NCBI RefSeq assembly: GCF_012726205.1
Contig: NZ_JAASAE010000006.1
Span: 1 to 64,000, forward strand
Direction of reading: 5' to 3'
Length of the DNA stretch: 64,000 bases
From: Rhodococcus sp. HNM0569
GTDB taxonomy: Bacteria > Actinomycetota > Actinomycetes > Mycobacteriales > Mycobacteriaceae
Below, one piece after another: positions 7,862 through 16,049 of the stretch. The notes under the pieces were generated by a model, which made no database searches, was not told the origin of the DNA, and saw only the letters and a list, made by a program, of their open reading frames with translations. Position numbers and translations under genes: made by a program. Every line of letters begins with the position of its first letter. The stretch's first letter is position 1.

Positions 7862-10147
7862 CTACCCCTGCGGTTGTTGCTCGGCGCGGCGACGCAACCT
7901 GCGTGCAGCGGCGACGAGATTGCGGAGCGACGGCTCGAGCTGCCAGTAGTGACGAGTCTTGAGACCGCCGTCCGGATTCGCCCACAGCCGGTCGAGCGGC
8001 ACCGACTCGGCCGCCTTGGTCAGCAGCTCGTCGAGCTCGTCGATGTCCGGGATCCGCGCCGAACGACTCTCGTACACGCCGGGCCCGACGCCGCGCGTGA
8101 GCGCGCGTTCCTTGATCGCGTCGAGCACCCACTCGATCGACCGCGTCGCGACGATCGCGGTGACGTCCGCGTCGAGTCGCTCGATGGCGTCGACGACGGA
8201 GGTCTTGCCCGAATACGTCAGGTGGGTGTGGATCTGCGTCTCGGGCTTCGCACCGCCCGTCGCGAGCCGGAATGCGTCGACCGCCCACTCGAGGTACTCC
8301 TCGCGGCCGTCGTCGCGCAGCGGCAGCAACTCACGGATCGCCGGCTCGTCGACCTGGATGATCGCGATACCCGCCGCCTCGAGATCGGCGATCTCGTCGC
8401 GCACGACGAGCGCGAGCTGATCAGCAGTCTCGTGCAGGGGCTGGTCCTGACGCACGTACGACCGGGCGAGCATCGTCACCGGACCCGTGAGGATCGCCTT
8501 GACGGGCTTGTCGGTGAGCGACTGCGCGTAGCTGATCCACTCGACCGACATCGGCTTCGGCCGCGCCACGTCGCCGTACAGGATCGGCGGACGCGTCGCA
8601 CGCGAGCCGTACGCCTGCACCCAGCCGTTGTGGGTGAACGCGTAGCCCTCGAGCAACTCGGCGAAGTACTGCACCATGTCGTTGCGCTCGTGTTCGCCGT
8701 GCACCAGCACGTCGAGCCCGATGTCCTCCTGGAGGCGGATCGTCGACTCGATCTCCTCCTGGATGCGCTTGTAGTAGTCCGGCCACTCGAGCCGGCCCTG
8801 ACCGAGGTCGTAACGCGCCTGGCGCACCTCGTCGGTCTGCGGGAACGATCCGAGTGTCGTGGCGGGCACGAGCGGAAGCCCGAGCCGCTCCTGCTGCACC
8901 ACGCGGCGCTGTTCGTAGGGCGCACGCACCCGGTCCTCGGGCTTGATCGCATTGACCCGCGCACGCACCGCATGCTTGAGCTTGAAGTGCACCGATGTGG
9001 GCTTCTTGCGCCACTTTTCGGACGGGCCGTCGGTGAGCGCCTTGGCGAGCGCGACGACCTCACCCACCTTCTGCTTCGCGAAGGCGAGCCGGTCGGCGAC
9101 GTCACCGGGGATGTCGTACTCGACGAGCAGGTCGTAGGGCACGTGCAGCAGCGACGTCGACGTCGACACCACGAGGTCCGGTACGACGTCCTTCAGCTTG
9201 TTCAGGTAGGTCAGTGTGTTGTAACGGTCGACCCGCCACACATTGCGGCCGTCGACGACACCCGCGTAGACGCGCTTGCGCTTGATACCGGGGATCTTCG
9301 CGAGCTCGTCCGGATTGACCTTGCCCGCAACGAGATCGAGACCGAGCGCTTCGACGGGGGTGGACGCGAGAATCGGCAGTGCGTCGCCGAGCCAGCCGTA
9401 CTGGCCGGTGACCAGCAGGCGCGGACGCAGCGGCGCGTGACCGAGCGTCTCGTAGGTGCTGCGCAGCGCCTCCAGCTCGGCGGGCGAGCGGTCCTCGGTG
9501 AAGCACGGCTCGTCGAGCTGCACGCACGTCGCGCCCGCTCGGGCGAGCTGCGCGAACAGCTTCTCGTACTCGGGCAGCAACCGATCGAGCAGTTCGAGCG
9601 TGTCGAAATCGTCCCGTGTGCTCGTCGGTCCGACCTTCGACAGCAGCAACAGCGACACCGGACCGAGCACGACGGGCCGCAGCTCGATGCCCTTCGCCAT
9701 TGCCCGTGCGAACTCGTCGAGCACTGCATCCGAACGCAGTTCGAAGGTCGTGTGCTCGTCGAGCTCGGGCTGCCGGTAGTGGTAGTTGGTGCCGAAGTAC
9801 CGCACGAGCTCGAGCGGCGGGAAGTCGGGCCTGCCGCGCGCCATCGTGAAGTAGAAGTCGAGCGGATCGAGATCGCTCTCGAGTTCCGCGAACCGTGCAG
9901 GCACCGCGCCGAACAGCAGCGCGTTGTCGAGAACGTGATCGTAGAAGGAGAACGTGTTGCCCGGGACCTGCGTGAGGCCGGTGGCGGCGAGCTCGCTCCA
10001 GGTGTCCTCCTGAAGGTCGCGGGCGACGGCCTTCAGTTCGGCCTGCGACGCCGTGCCGTGCCAGTACGCCTCGAGGGCGCGCTTGAGTTCGCGGTGCGGG
10101 CCGATACGGGGGTACCCCAGGATGCTGGATCCGAAGGTGCTGGTCAT
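7862..10147 (-). CDS. MetE-like cobalamin-independent methionine synthase homologue with degenerate zinc site
   Basis: A full-length (761 aa) two-domain MetE homologue. The N-terminal LGYPRIGPHRELKRA, the TTLGSFPQT and HGEHERNDM homocysteine/folate segments and QVDEPAIRELLPL are kept. However, of the four zinc ligands (His641, Cys643, Glu665, Cys726 in E. coli) only His642 remains: the others align with Thr644 (HTHLTYSG), Val666 (AIVATRS) and Gly727 (NPDGGLKT). These are clean codon changes with no frameshift. The protein is therefore unlikely to activate homocysteine in the canonical way and may be a repurposed methyltransferase or a folate-binding protein. It is 37 bases downstream of fadB2; no cobalamin riboswitch is visible there. 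The fold is certain, the activity is not. Confidence 0.85.
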   Translation of the reverse strand: MTSTFGSSILGYPRIGPHRELKRALEAYWHGTASQAELKAVARDLQEDTWSELAATGLTQVPGNTFSFYDHVLDNALLFGAVPARFAELESDLDPLDFYFTMARGRPDFPPLELVRYFGTNYHYRQPELDEHTTFELRSDAVLDEFARAMAKGIELRPVVLGPVSLLLLSKVGPTSTRDDFDTLELLDRLLPEYEKLFAQLARAGATCVQLDEPCFTEDRSPAELEALRSTYETLGHAPLRPRLLVTGQYGWLGDALPILASTPVEALGLDLVAGKVNPDELAKIPGIKRKRVYAGVVDGRNVWRVDRYNTLTYLNKLKDVVPDLVVSTSTSLLHVPYDLLVEYDIPGDVADRLAFAKQKVGEVVALAKALTDGPSEKWRKKPTSVHFKLKHAVRARVNAIKPEDRVRAPYEQRRVVQQERLGLPLVPATTLGSFPQTDEVRQARYDLGQGRLEWPDYYKRIQEEIESTIRLQEDIGLDVLVHGEHERNDMVQYFAELLEGYAFTHNGWVQAYGSRATRPPILYGDVARPKPMSVEWISYAQSLTDKPVKAILTGPVTMLARSYVRQDQPLHETADQLALVVRDEIADLEAAGIAIIQVDEPAIRELLPLRDDGREEYLEWAVDAFRLATGGAKPETQIHTHLTYSGKTSVVDAIERLDADVTAIVATRSIEWVLDAIKERALTRGVGPGVYESRSARIPDIDELDELLTKAAESVPLDRLWANPDGGLKTRHYWQLEPSLRNLVAAARRLRRRAEQQPQG

Positions 10148-10184
10148 GACGTTCGACCTTTCGGGTGTGCGGGAACCGTCGAAT

Positions 10185-11081
10185 TCAGCTGGCCTTCTTG
10201 GCTACCCGGCCGTTCTCGGCATACTCGTAGAAGCCCGCTCCGGACTTCTTGCCGACCAGGCCCGCCTCGACCATGCGCAGCAGCAGCGGCGGCGCCGAGT
10301 ACAGCGGCTCCTTGAACTCCTCGTACATCGAGTCGGCGATCGACTTGACCGTGTCCAGGCCGACGAGATCGGTGAGCGCGAGCGGGCCCATCGGGTGCGC
10401 GAGGCCGAGCACCGTCGCCTTGTCGATGTCCTCCTTCGTCGCGAAGCCGGACTCGACCATACGGATCGCGGACAGCAGGTACGGCACGAGGAGCGCATTG
10501 ACGACGAAGCCGGAACGATCGGCGGACCGCACGACCTGCTTGCCGAGCACGTCGCTCGCGAAGGCCTCGGCGCGCTCGCTGACCGCCTTGCTGGTCTTGA
10601 GTGTCGTGACGAGCTCGACGAGCGGAAGCACCGGAACCGGGTTGAAGAAGTGCATGCCGATCACGCGCTCGGGCTTCGCGGTCGCGATGCCGAGCTTCAT
10701 GATCGGGATCGACGACGTGTTCGAGGCGAGCACCGCGTCGGGATCGGTGACGACGGAGTCGAGTTCGGCGAAGATCTCACTCTTGATCTTCTCGTCCTCG
10801 ACGACGGCCTCGACGACCAGCTGACGGTCGGCGAAATCGCCCAGGTCGGTGGTGAAACGCAGTCGCCACGCCGCCTGCTCGCGCTCGCGCTCGGTGATCT
10901 TGCCGCTGCTGACGCCGCGGTCGAGCGAGCGGAGGATGCGCGAACGGCCCGCGGCCGTCAGTTCGCGTGTCTGCTCGTACACCAGGACATCGACGTGCGC
11001 GCGTGCGCACACCTCGGCGATGCCGGCGCCCATCTGCCCCGCGCCGATCACGCCGACGCGCTGAATCTTCTCGCTGGTCAC
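10185..11081 (-). CDS. fadB2: 3-hydroxybutyryl-CoA dehydrogenase
   Basis: A 298-residue NAD(P)-dependent 3-hydroxyacyl-CoA dehydrogenase. The Rossmann motif GVIGAGQMGAGIAEVCA is at the N terminus, and NTSSI plus the HCDH signature GMHFFNPVPVLPLVE follow; the C-terminal domain GLAHPMGPLALTDLVGLD is complete. GTG 11081 has GAAGGAG upstream. It follows aceA in the same order as icl1-fadB2 of mycobacteria. It converts 3-hydroxybutyryl-CoA and acetoacetyl-CoA in short-chain fatty-acid metabolism. Confidence 0.93.
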   Translation of the reverse strand: MTSEKIQRVGVIGAGQMGAGIAEVCARAHVDVLVYEQTRELTAAGRSRILRSLDRGVSSGKITEREREQAAWRLRFTTDLGDFADRQLVVEAVVEDEKIKSEIFAELDSVVTDPDAVLASNTSSIPIMKLGIATAKPERVIGMHFFNPVPVLPLVELVTTLKTSKAVSERAEAFASDVLGKQVVRSADRSGFVVNALLVPYLLSAIRMVESGFATKEDIDKATVLGLAHPMGPLALTDLVGLDTVKSIADSMYEEFKEPLYSAPPLLLRMVEAGLVGKKSGAGFYEYAENGRVAKKAS

Positions 11082-11184
11082 GTCAGCTCCTTCTCACTGG
11101 TCGAACGTGTGTGGAAATCGTGGACGTCCGGCTCGGTGAACCGAACGGTGAAAAATCGAGATTACGAAAGGTTTTCGGTACGAC

Positions 11185-11220
11185 ACGGGGGAGAGACCCG
11201 TACGCGGATCTCTCCCCCGT
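11185..11220 (-). terminator. terminator hairpin between aceA and fadB2
   Basis: A 12-bp perfect stem (ACGGGGGAGAGA at 11185-11196 with its complement at 11209-11220) lies 55 bases past the aceA stop. It would end the abundant aceA transcript, leaving fadB2 to read-through or its own promoter. Confidence 0.65.
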
Positions 11221-11274
11221 TCCCTCCGGGTACTACCCGTGGGGTGAGTCGTCAGTCGACGGTCGACTCAGTTC

Positions 11275-12564
11275 TCAGTGGAACTGGCCTTCCTCGGTGG
11301 AGCCCTTGAGGGCAGCCGTGGAGGTGTTCGGGTCCACCGTGGTGGCGATGGAGTCGAAGTAGCCGGCGCCGACCTCGCGCTGGTGCTTGATGGCGGTGAA
11401 GCCGCGCTCCTCGGCCGCCTTGAACTCGCGCTCCTGCAGGTCGACGAAGGCGGTCATGCCCTCGCGAGCGTAGCCGTGCGCCAGGTCGAACATGCCGTAG
11501 TTGAGCGAGTGGAAGCCCGCGAGCGTGATGAACTGGAACTTGAAGCCCATCGCGCCGAGCTCCTTCTGGAACTTCGCGATCGTGGCGTCGTCCAGGTGCG
11601 CCTTCCAGTTGAACGACGGCGAGCAGTTGTACGCGAGCAGCTGGTCCGGGAACTCGCTGCGCACCGACTCGGCGAAGTGCTTCGCGACCTCGAGATCCGG
11701 AACACCGGTCTCCATCCAGATGAGGTCGGCGTAGGGGGCGTAGGCCTTCGCACGGGCGATGCAGGGCTCGACACCGTTCTTGATGCCGTAGAAGCCCTCG
11801 GCCGTGCGGGTGCCGTCGAGCCATTCCTTGTCACGGTCGTCGACGTCGGACGTGATGAGCGTCGCGGCCTCGGCGTCGGTGCGCGCGATGACGACGGTGG
11901 GGACGTCCGCGACGTCAGCCGCGAGGCGAGCCGAGGTCAGGGTGCGGATGTGCTGCTGCGTGGGGATGAGCACCTTGCCACCGAGGTGGCCGCACTTCTT
12001 CTCCGACGCGAGCTGGTCCTCCCAGTGCGAGCCCGCGACGCCGGCCGCGATCATGGCCTTCTGCAGCTCGTAGACGTTGAGCGCGCCACCGAAGCCGGCC
12101 TCACCGTCGGCGACGATCGGAGCGAGCCAGTTCTCGACCGACGTGTCGCCCTCGACCTTGGCGATCTCGTCGGCACGCAGCAGCGCGTTGTTGATACGAC
12201 GCACGACCTGCGGGACCGAGTTCGCCGGGTACAGCGACTGGTCGGGGTAGGTGTGGCCGGAGAGGTTCGCGTCACCCGCGACCTGCCAGCCGGACAGGTA
12301 GATGGCCTTCAGGCCCGCGCGGACCTGCTGGACGGCCTGGTTGCCCGTGAGCGCGCCGAGCGAGTTGATGTAGTCCTCGTTGTTGACGAGGTCCCACAGG
12401 ATCTCGGAGCCACGGCGAGCGAGAGTGGCCTCTTCGACGACCGTGCCCTGCAGCGCCGCAACCTGCTCGGCCGTGTAATTGCGCTCGACGTTCTTCCAGC
12501 GAGGATTGGTGTCCCAGTCCTTCTGGATCTCCGCTGCGGTCCTCGGGGTGCCGGTGGTCGACAT
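11275..12564 (-). CDS. aceA: isocitrate lyase
   Basis: A 429-residue isocitrate lyase that cleaves isocitrate to glyoxylate and succinate for growth on acetate and fatty acids. The catalytic loop is [10 protein letters not shown] with the nucleophilic Cys, and NCSPSFNW and the [15 protein letters not shown] segment complete the site; length matches the short ICL1 type. ATG 12564 is chosen because the SD GGAG sits upstream; a TTG one codon earlier is possible. The long upstream region carries regulatory motifs shared with the ramB promoter. Confidence 0.96.
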   Translation of the reverse strand: MSTTGTPRTAAEIQKDWDTNPRWKNVERNYTAEQVAALQGTVVEEATLARRGSEILWDLVNNEDYINSLGALTGNQAVQQVRAGLKAIYLSGWQVAGDANLSGHTYPDQSLYPANSVPQVVRRINNALLRADEIAKVEGDTSVENWLAPIVADGEAGFGGALNVYELQKAMIAAGVAGSHWEDQLASEKKCGHLGGKVLIPTQQHIRTLTSARLAADVADVPTVVIARTDAEAATLITSDVDDRDKEWLDGTRTAEGFYGIKNGVEPCIARAKAYAPYADLIWMETGVPDLEVAKHFAESVRSEFPDQLLAYNCSPSFNWKAHLDDATIAKFQKELGAMGFKFQFITLAGFHSLNYGMFDLAHGYAREGMTAFVDLQEREFKAAEERGFTAIKHQREVGAGYFDSIATTVDPNTSTAALKGSTEEGQFH

Positions 12565-13077
12565 CAAGACTCCACTTCTTTGTTTTCGATCGGATCCGGT
12601 ACGTGCGTACTGCTTCGCATCGTTGCCAGGTCCTCAATGCGTACTCGTCGAGAATGGCACATGGCAAAAGTGCCGTCTACCTGTTGCAACTGCCAACCTT
12701 CGCTAGCTTTTCAGTAGAGGTTGCTAACTCTGCGAAGAAAGCTGCGGGCAAAGAGCGCGACGACATGCGTAGCCGAAACCGGTTTGTTACCCGCCGGTAG
12801 GAAGAACCCGCAGGCCAGCCCCGGTGACACTGCCGAAACCCGTCCCAGCCGCGGCGCCGCGGCAGCTGCCGTCACAACGCGGTCACACACCGCCGCCTGC
12901 CGGACGGTCTGTGAGCGCAATCACGCGCAGGCGCGACTCCCCACACCGTCGTGCGCACCCCGTTTCCGGGGCGGCAAAGCGCTGCCGCATGTGCACAGGT
13001 CCGGTACGGTCCGGTTCGAAGCGGCTTCTACGTCGCAGCCGCACGTTCGGTTCGGACTTTCTGCCCCGGGAGTGACC
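12565..13077. promoter_or_regulatory. aceA / fmdB divergent regulatory region
   Basis: A 513-base region without a convincing gene separates the leftward aceA from the rightward fmdB. It holds TTGCTAAC (12721-12728) followed shortly by GCGA, the same string as in the ramB promoter at 16015, making it a candidate RamB site about 155 bases upstream of aceA. A CRP/GlxR-like site lies at 12910-12925. The part near 12590-12800 is clearly more AT-rich than the flanks, as expected for promoter DNA. Confidence 0.6.
12910..12925. promoter_or_regulatory. CRP/GlxR-like binding site
   Basis: TGTGA, six bases, TCACG; nine of ten consensus positions. It lies about 345 bases upstream of aceA and 155 bases upstream of fmdB. 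GlxR control of glyoxylate genes is known in Corynebacterium, so either gene could be the target. Confidence 0.5.
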
Positions 13078-13359
13078 GTGCCCCTGTACGAGTTCGTGTG
13101 CCCCGGCTGCGGGCTGTTCGAAGCGCACTTCCCCATGACGTCGGTGCCCGCGAGCTCCGAGTGCGCGTCGTGCGCCGACTCGGCACCGCGCCGCATCAGC
13201 ATCCCTCGGCTCGGCCACGCGGGATCGGCGGCGATGGCCGCTCTGGACGCGTCCGCGCGTTCGGCCCACGAACCCGAGGTCGTACGCAGCCCGCCGCCAC
13301 GCTCACGCCGCGCGCCGGTGTCGAGCGACCCCCGACACCGACGTCTCCCCCGCCCTTAG
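13078..13359 (+). CDS. fmdB: FmdB-family zinc-ribbon protein
   Basis: A 93-residue protein of the FmdB family. It opens MPLYEFVCPGCG and has a second knuckle CASCADS, giving the CxxC...CxxC zinc ribbon in the first 40 residues; the rest is a low-complexity Pro/Arg/Ser tail. GTG 13078 is chosen over GTG 13072 because family members start MPLYEY and GGGAG sits just upstream. It lies 32 bases ahead of the formamidase gene, the usual fmdA partner; FmdB is thought to be regulatory or accessory. Confidence 0.8.
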   Translation: MPLYEFVCPGCGLFEAHFPMTSVPASSECASCADSAPRRISIPRLGHAGSAAMAALDASARSAHEPEVVRSPPPRSRRAPVSSDPRHRRLPRP

Positions 13360-13391
13360 CGCCCACCCCGCGTCTACGGAAGGTCTTCGCG

Positions 13392-14651
13392 ATGCCCGAA
13401 CTGCTCTTTCCACTGGATTCGTCGAAGAAGTTCACCGAGCAATCCCTCGTCGGGCACAACCGGTGGCATCCCGACATACCGCCTGCCGTCACCGTCAAAC
13501 CGGGCGATGCGTTCCGTGTGCACTGCCGGGAGTGGTTCGACGGCGCGATCCACAACGACGACTCCGCCGACGACATCCTCGACGCGCCGCTCTCGACGGT
13601 GCACACCTTGTCGGGTCCGTTCGCGATCGAGGGCGCGAGGCCCGGGGATCTGCTGATCGTCGACATCCTCGACATCGGCTCCATCCCCCAGGAGGATTCG
13701 GGTCCCCTCGCCGGACAGGGCTGGGGATACACCGGCATCTTCTCGCGTGGCAACGGCGGCGGCTTCCTCACCGAGCGTTTCCCGGACGCGTACAAGGCGG
13801 TGTGGGATTTCAGCGGACACACGGCGACGTCGCGCCACATACCCGGTGTGTCCTTCACCGGGATCACCCACCCGGGCCTGATGGGCACGGCGCCGTCGGC
13901 AGAACTCCTCGCGAAGTGGAATGCGCGCGAGGGCGCACTCATTGCGACCGACCCGAATCGCGTGCCACCCCTTGCACTTCCGCCCGAACCCGCCGACGCC
14001 GTTCTCGGCTCGCTCGACGGCGCCGACTTCGACCGCGTCGCGCTGGAGGCTGCACGCACCGCGCCGCCACGCGAGAACGGCGGGAACCAGGACATCAAGA
14101 ACCTGACGAAAGGGTCGCGCGTCTTCTACCCGGTGTTCGTCGACGGTGCGAACCTGTCCGTGGGCGACCTCCATTTCTCGCAGGGCGACGGCGAGATCAC
14201 GTTCTGCGGCGCGATCGAGATGGGCGGCTTCATCGATCTGCGGGTCGACGTGATCAAGGGCGGGATGGAGACGTACGGCGTCTCCGAGAACGCGATCTTC
14301 ATGCCGGGCAACACCGATCCGCAGTACTCGGAATGGCTCGCGTTCTCCGGCACGTCCGTCACGCTCGACGGCGAACAGCGCTATCTCGACTCGCATCTGT
14401 CCTACCAGCGGGCATGCCTGCACGCGATCGACTACCTCACGAAGTTCGGCTACAGCCCCGAGCAGGCGTATCTGTTGTTGGGCGCGGCGCCCATCGAAGG
14501 GCGCCTGTCCGGAGTGGTCGACATTCCCAACTCGTGCTCGACGGTCTATCTGCCGACCGCGATCTTCGACTTTCCACTCGCGCCGTCCGCCGACGGGCCG
14601 CACCGCATCGATCCGGGTATCGGCGCGCCGCATTCACCCGACCGCGGCTGA
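13392..14651 (+). CDS. fmdA: formamidase / acetamidase
   Basis: A 419-residue cytoplasmic amidase of the FmdA/AmdA family that hydrolyses formamide or short aliphatic amides to ammonia and the acid. Family segments include GHNRWHPDIPPAVTV near the N terminus, HTLSGPFAIEGARPGDLL, GGNQDIKNLTKGSRVFYPV, GDLHFSQGDGEITFCGAIEM and the C-terminal DIPNSCSTVYLP. ATG 13392 follows GGAAGG. With fmdB and the urea/amide-type ABC transporter 3 kb downstream it forms an amide-nitrogen scavenging set. Confidence 0.93.
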   Translation: MPELLFPLDSSKKFTEQSLVGHNRWHPDIPPAVTVKPGDAFRVHCREWFDGAIHNDDSADDILDAPLSTVHTLSGPFAIEGARPGDLLIVDILDIGSIPQEDSGPLAGQGWGYTGIFSRGNGGGFLTERFPDAYKAVWDFSGHTATSRHIPGVSFTGITHPGLMGTAPSAELLAKWNAREGALIATDPNRVPPLALPPEPADAVLGSLDGADFDRVALEAARTAPPRENGGNQDIKNLTKGSRVFYPVFVDGANLSVGDLHFSQGDGEITFCGAIEMGGFIDLRVDVIKGGMETYGVSENAIFMPGNTDPQYSEWLAFSGTSVTLDGEQRYLDSHLSYQRACLHAIDYLTKFGYSPEQAYLLLGAAPIEGRLSGVVDIPNSCSTVYLPTAIFDFPLAPSADGPHRIDPGIGAPHSPDRG

Positions 14652-14745
14652 CCCACACCCTTCGCCCCAGTCGCGTCTCGGGCACTACGATGAGCACTTC
14701 CTGGACGACGACGCTCCGCGGCCACGCCGTGGGCAAGGGGGACAC

Positions 14746-15573
14746 GTGACGCAGACGCACACCGAGCACGACCCCGCGCAGTCGACCACGATGCGCCCCG
14801 TGCGCGGGTCACTCGTCACGGGTGCAGGTGTACTCGTGCTCGCCCTGCTCGTCGGCGCGGGATGGGTCGGCGGCCGCGCGTTCTCGGGTCCGCACCTCGA
14901 CAACTCGGCCTTCCTCGCCGCCGGGTCGCCCTCCGAGAAGCTTTCCGAGGCCGTGGATCTCACGCTGTCGAGCGGCACGATGTTCGTCACGACCCGCAGC
15001 GACGACGGCACCGAGTTCGTCGCGCAGACCGACTACCCGAACGGCATCGTCTACAGCGAGCTGCCCGACGCACAGGCCGGCTCGCTCGCGATGTTCCAGC
15101 GCGGCGACGAGGTGTTGATCCGGATGGAGAAGGCTGCGCTGCCCGGCGTCGAGCCCGGCGTGTGGTACCGCACGGCCGCCGACGACACCGGCCCGCTCGG
15201 CTTCGTCTCAGCCGGATTCGACCCGAGCTATGCGAAGGGCATCATCTCGACGGCCCAGTCGGTCGACGAAGTGGGCAGCGAAGCGATCGACGGCGTCGAC
15301 ACCACGCATTTCGTGCTCACGGTCGACAAGGAGGAGACGCTCGACCGCGCGATGGAGCTGATGGGCGACATGGGCACCGACGAGGACGCCGACTACTTCC
15401 GGCACATCATGTCGAGCGCGATCCCCGACACCACCGAGTACTGGGTCGACGGCACCGGCCTCCTGCGCCAGGAGAGCGACGGCACCCAGACCAAGCAGTA
15501 CCACGATTTCGGCGCCCGGCTGCAACTCCCCCGCATCGACGAGGACGCCGTCCGCGACGCGCCGGGGTTCTGA
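14746..15573 (+). CDS. membrane-anchored secreted protein, possibly LppX/LprG-like
   Basis: A 275-residue envelope protein. Residues 1-21 are polar, about 22-46 form one hydrophobic signal/anchor (GAGVLVLALLVGAGW), and the rest is an extracytoplasmic beta-rich domain. It has no cysteine, so no lipobox. Segments such as KLSEAVDLTLSSGTM, GVDTTHFVLTVD and TTEYWVDGTGLLRQ resemble the LppX/LprAFG lipid-carrier fold of mycolate actinomycetes, which would fit lipid binding, but this assignment is tentative. GTG 14746 is preceded by AAGGGGG. It stands alone between fmdA and a small membrane gene. Confidence 0.75.
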   Translation: MTQTHTEHDPAQSTTMRPVRGSLVTGAGVLVLALLVGAGWVGGRAFSGPHLDNSAFLAAGSPSEKLSEAVDLTLSSGTMFVTTRSDDGTEFVAQTDYPNGIVYSELPDAQAGSLAMFQRGDEVLIRMEKAALPGVEPGVWYRTAADDTGPLGFVSAGFDPSYAKGIISTAQSVDEVGSEAIDGVDTTHFVLTVDKEETLDRAMELMGDMGTDEDADYFRHIMSSAIPDTTEYWVDGTGLLRQESDGTQTKQYHDFGARLQLPRIDEDAVRDAPGF

Positions 15574-15683
15574 CCGGACGTCCCTGGAGCGAACGCGGCC
15601 GGGGAGCGGCCACGCCGTGACCTCGCCCGGTCGGATCGCTCGGCACGTCTGTTTCGGGTAGCGACAACTGACACGATCGAACG

Positions 15684-15953
15684 ATGATCAGAACTGTCGC
15701 CGCTTTCGCCCTTACCGCCTTCGCGGCCGCTGCCCTTGCGCTGCTCGGCTATCACTGGTGGGTCGCGAGCCAACCCCCACGACGCATCAATTTCGCCTTC
15801 GTCGTCGATGAGGCGCACCCGTTCGGCGCTGCACCCCCTGTCGGTACCTTCGTGGTCGTCGCACTGCTGGTCGCTCTCGCCGTCGCCGCGATCGCCGCCG
15901 TCGCGGCACGGCGGTGGCAGCTCACCCGTGTCGCCGTCACACGCCGGGCGTGA
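15684..15953 (+). CDS. small two-helix membrane protein
   Basis: An 89-residue protein of unknown function. Two hydrophobic helices (about residues 5-25 and 52-74) flank a 25-residue loop containing a short Pro-Arg-Arg motif; the C terminus is basic. There is no clear SD before ATG 15684, so the start is uncertain. It precedes ramB but nothing links the two functionally. Confidence 0.6.
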   Translation: MIRTVAAFALTAFAAAALALLGYHWWVASQPPRRINFAFVVDEAHPFGAAPPVGTFVVVALLVALAVAAIAAVAARRWQLTRVAVTRRA

Positions 15954-15990
15954 AAGTAGACGGCCTCCTGCCCTCAGCCCGCACGTCCGA

Positions 15991-16007
15991 CCTGCAAACC
16001 CTGCAAA
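15991..16007 (+). promoter_or_regulatory. tandem CCTGCAAA repeat, probable RamB autoregulatory site
   Basis: CCTGCAAA occurs at 15991-15998 and again at 16000-16007, a nine-base period, just upstream of the ramB -35. Known RamB sites centre on TTTGCAAA-like sequence, and ramB is autoregulated in Corynebacterium and Mycobacterium; the assignment is by that analogy. Confidence 0.5.
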
Positions 16008-16014
16008 TCAACAC

Positions 16015-16043
16015 TTGCTAACCAGCGAGAACGCTCCTAACCT
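16015..16043 (+). promoter_or_regulatory. ramB promoter, apparently leaderless
   Basis: A -35 TTGCTA (16015-16020), 17-base spacer and -10 TAACCT (16038-16043). The -10 ends only six bases before ATG 16050 and there is no SD, so transcription would start at the initiation codon. The -35 overlaps the TTGCTAAC string also found upstream of aceA. Confidence 0.55.
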
Positions 16044-16049
16044 GGGCAC

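Noticed and set aside
10148..10184. Cobalamin riboswitch expected upstream of metE
   Set aside because: Only 37 bases separate it from fadB2 and no B12-box-like sequence is visible.
7874..10315. 813-residue plus-strand frame opposite the MetE-like gene
   Set aside because: Arg/Leu-rich shadow frame created by high GC; the MetE-like protein on the other strand has clear family motifs.
12721..13359. Long version (212 codons) of the FmdB frame
   Set aside because: Residues before the MPLYEF start have no family similarity and cover the regulatory region; FmdB proteins start at that motif.
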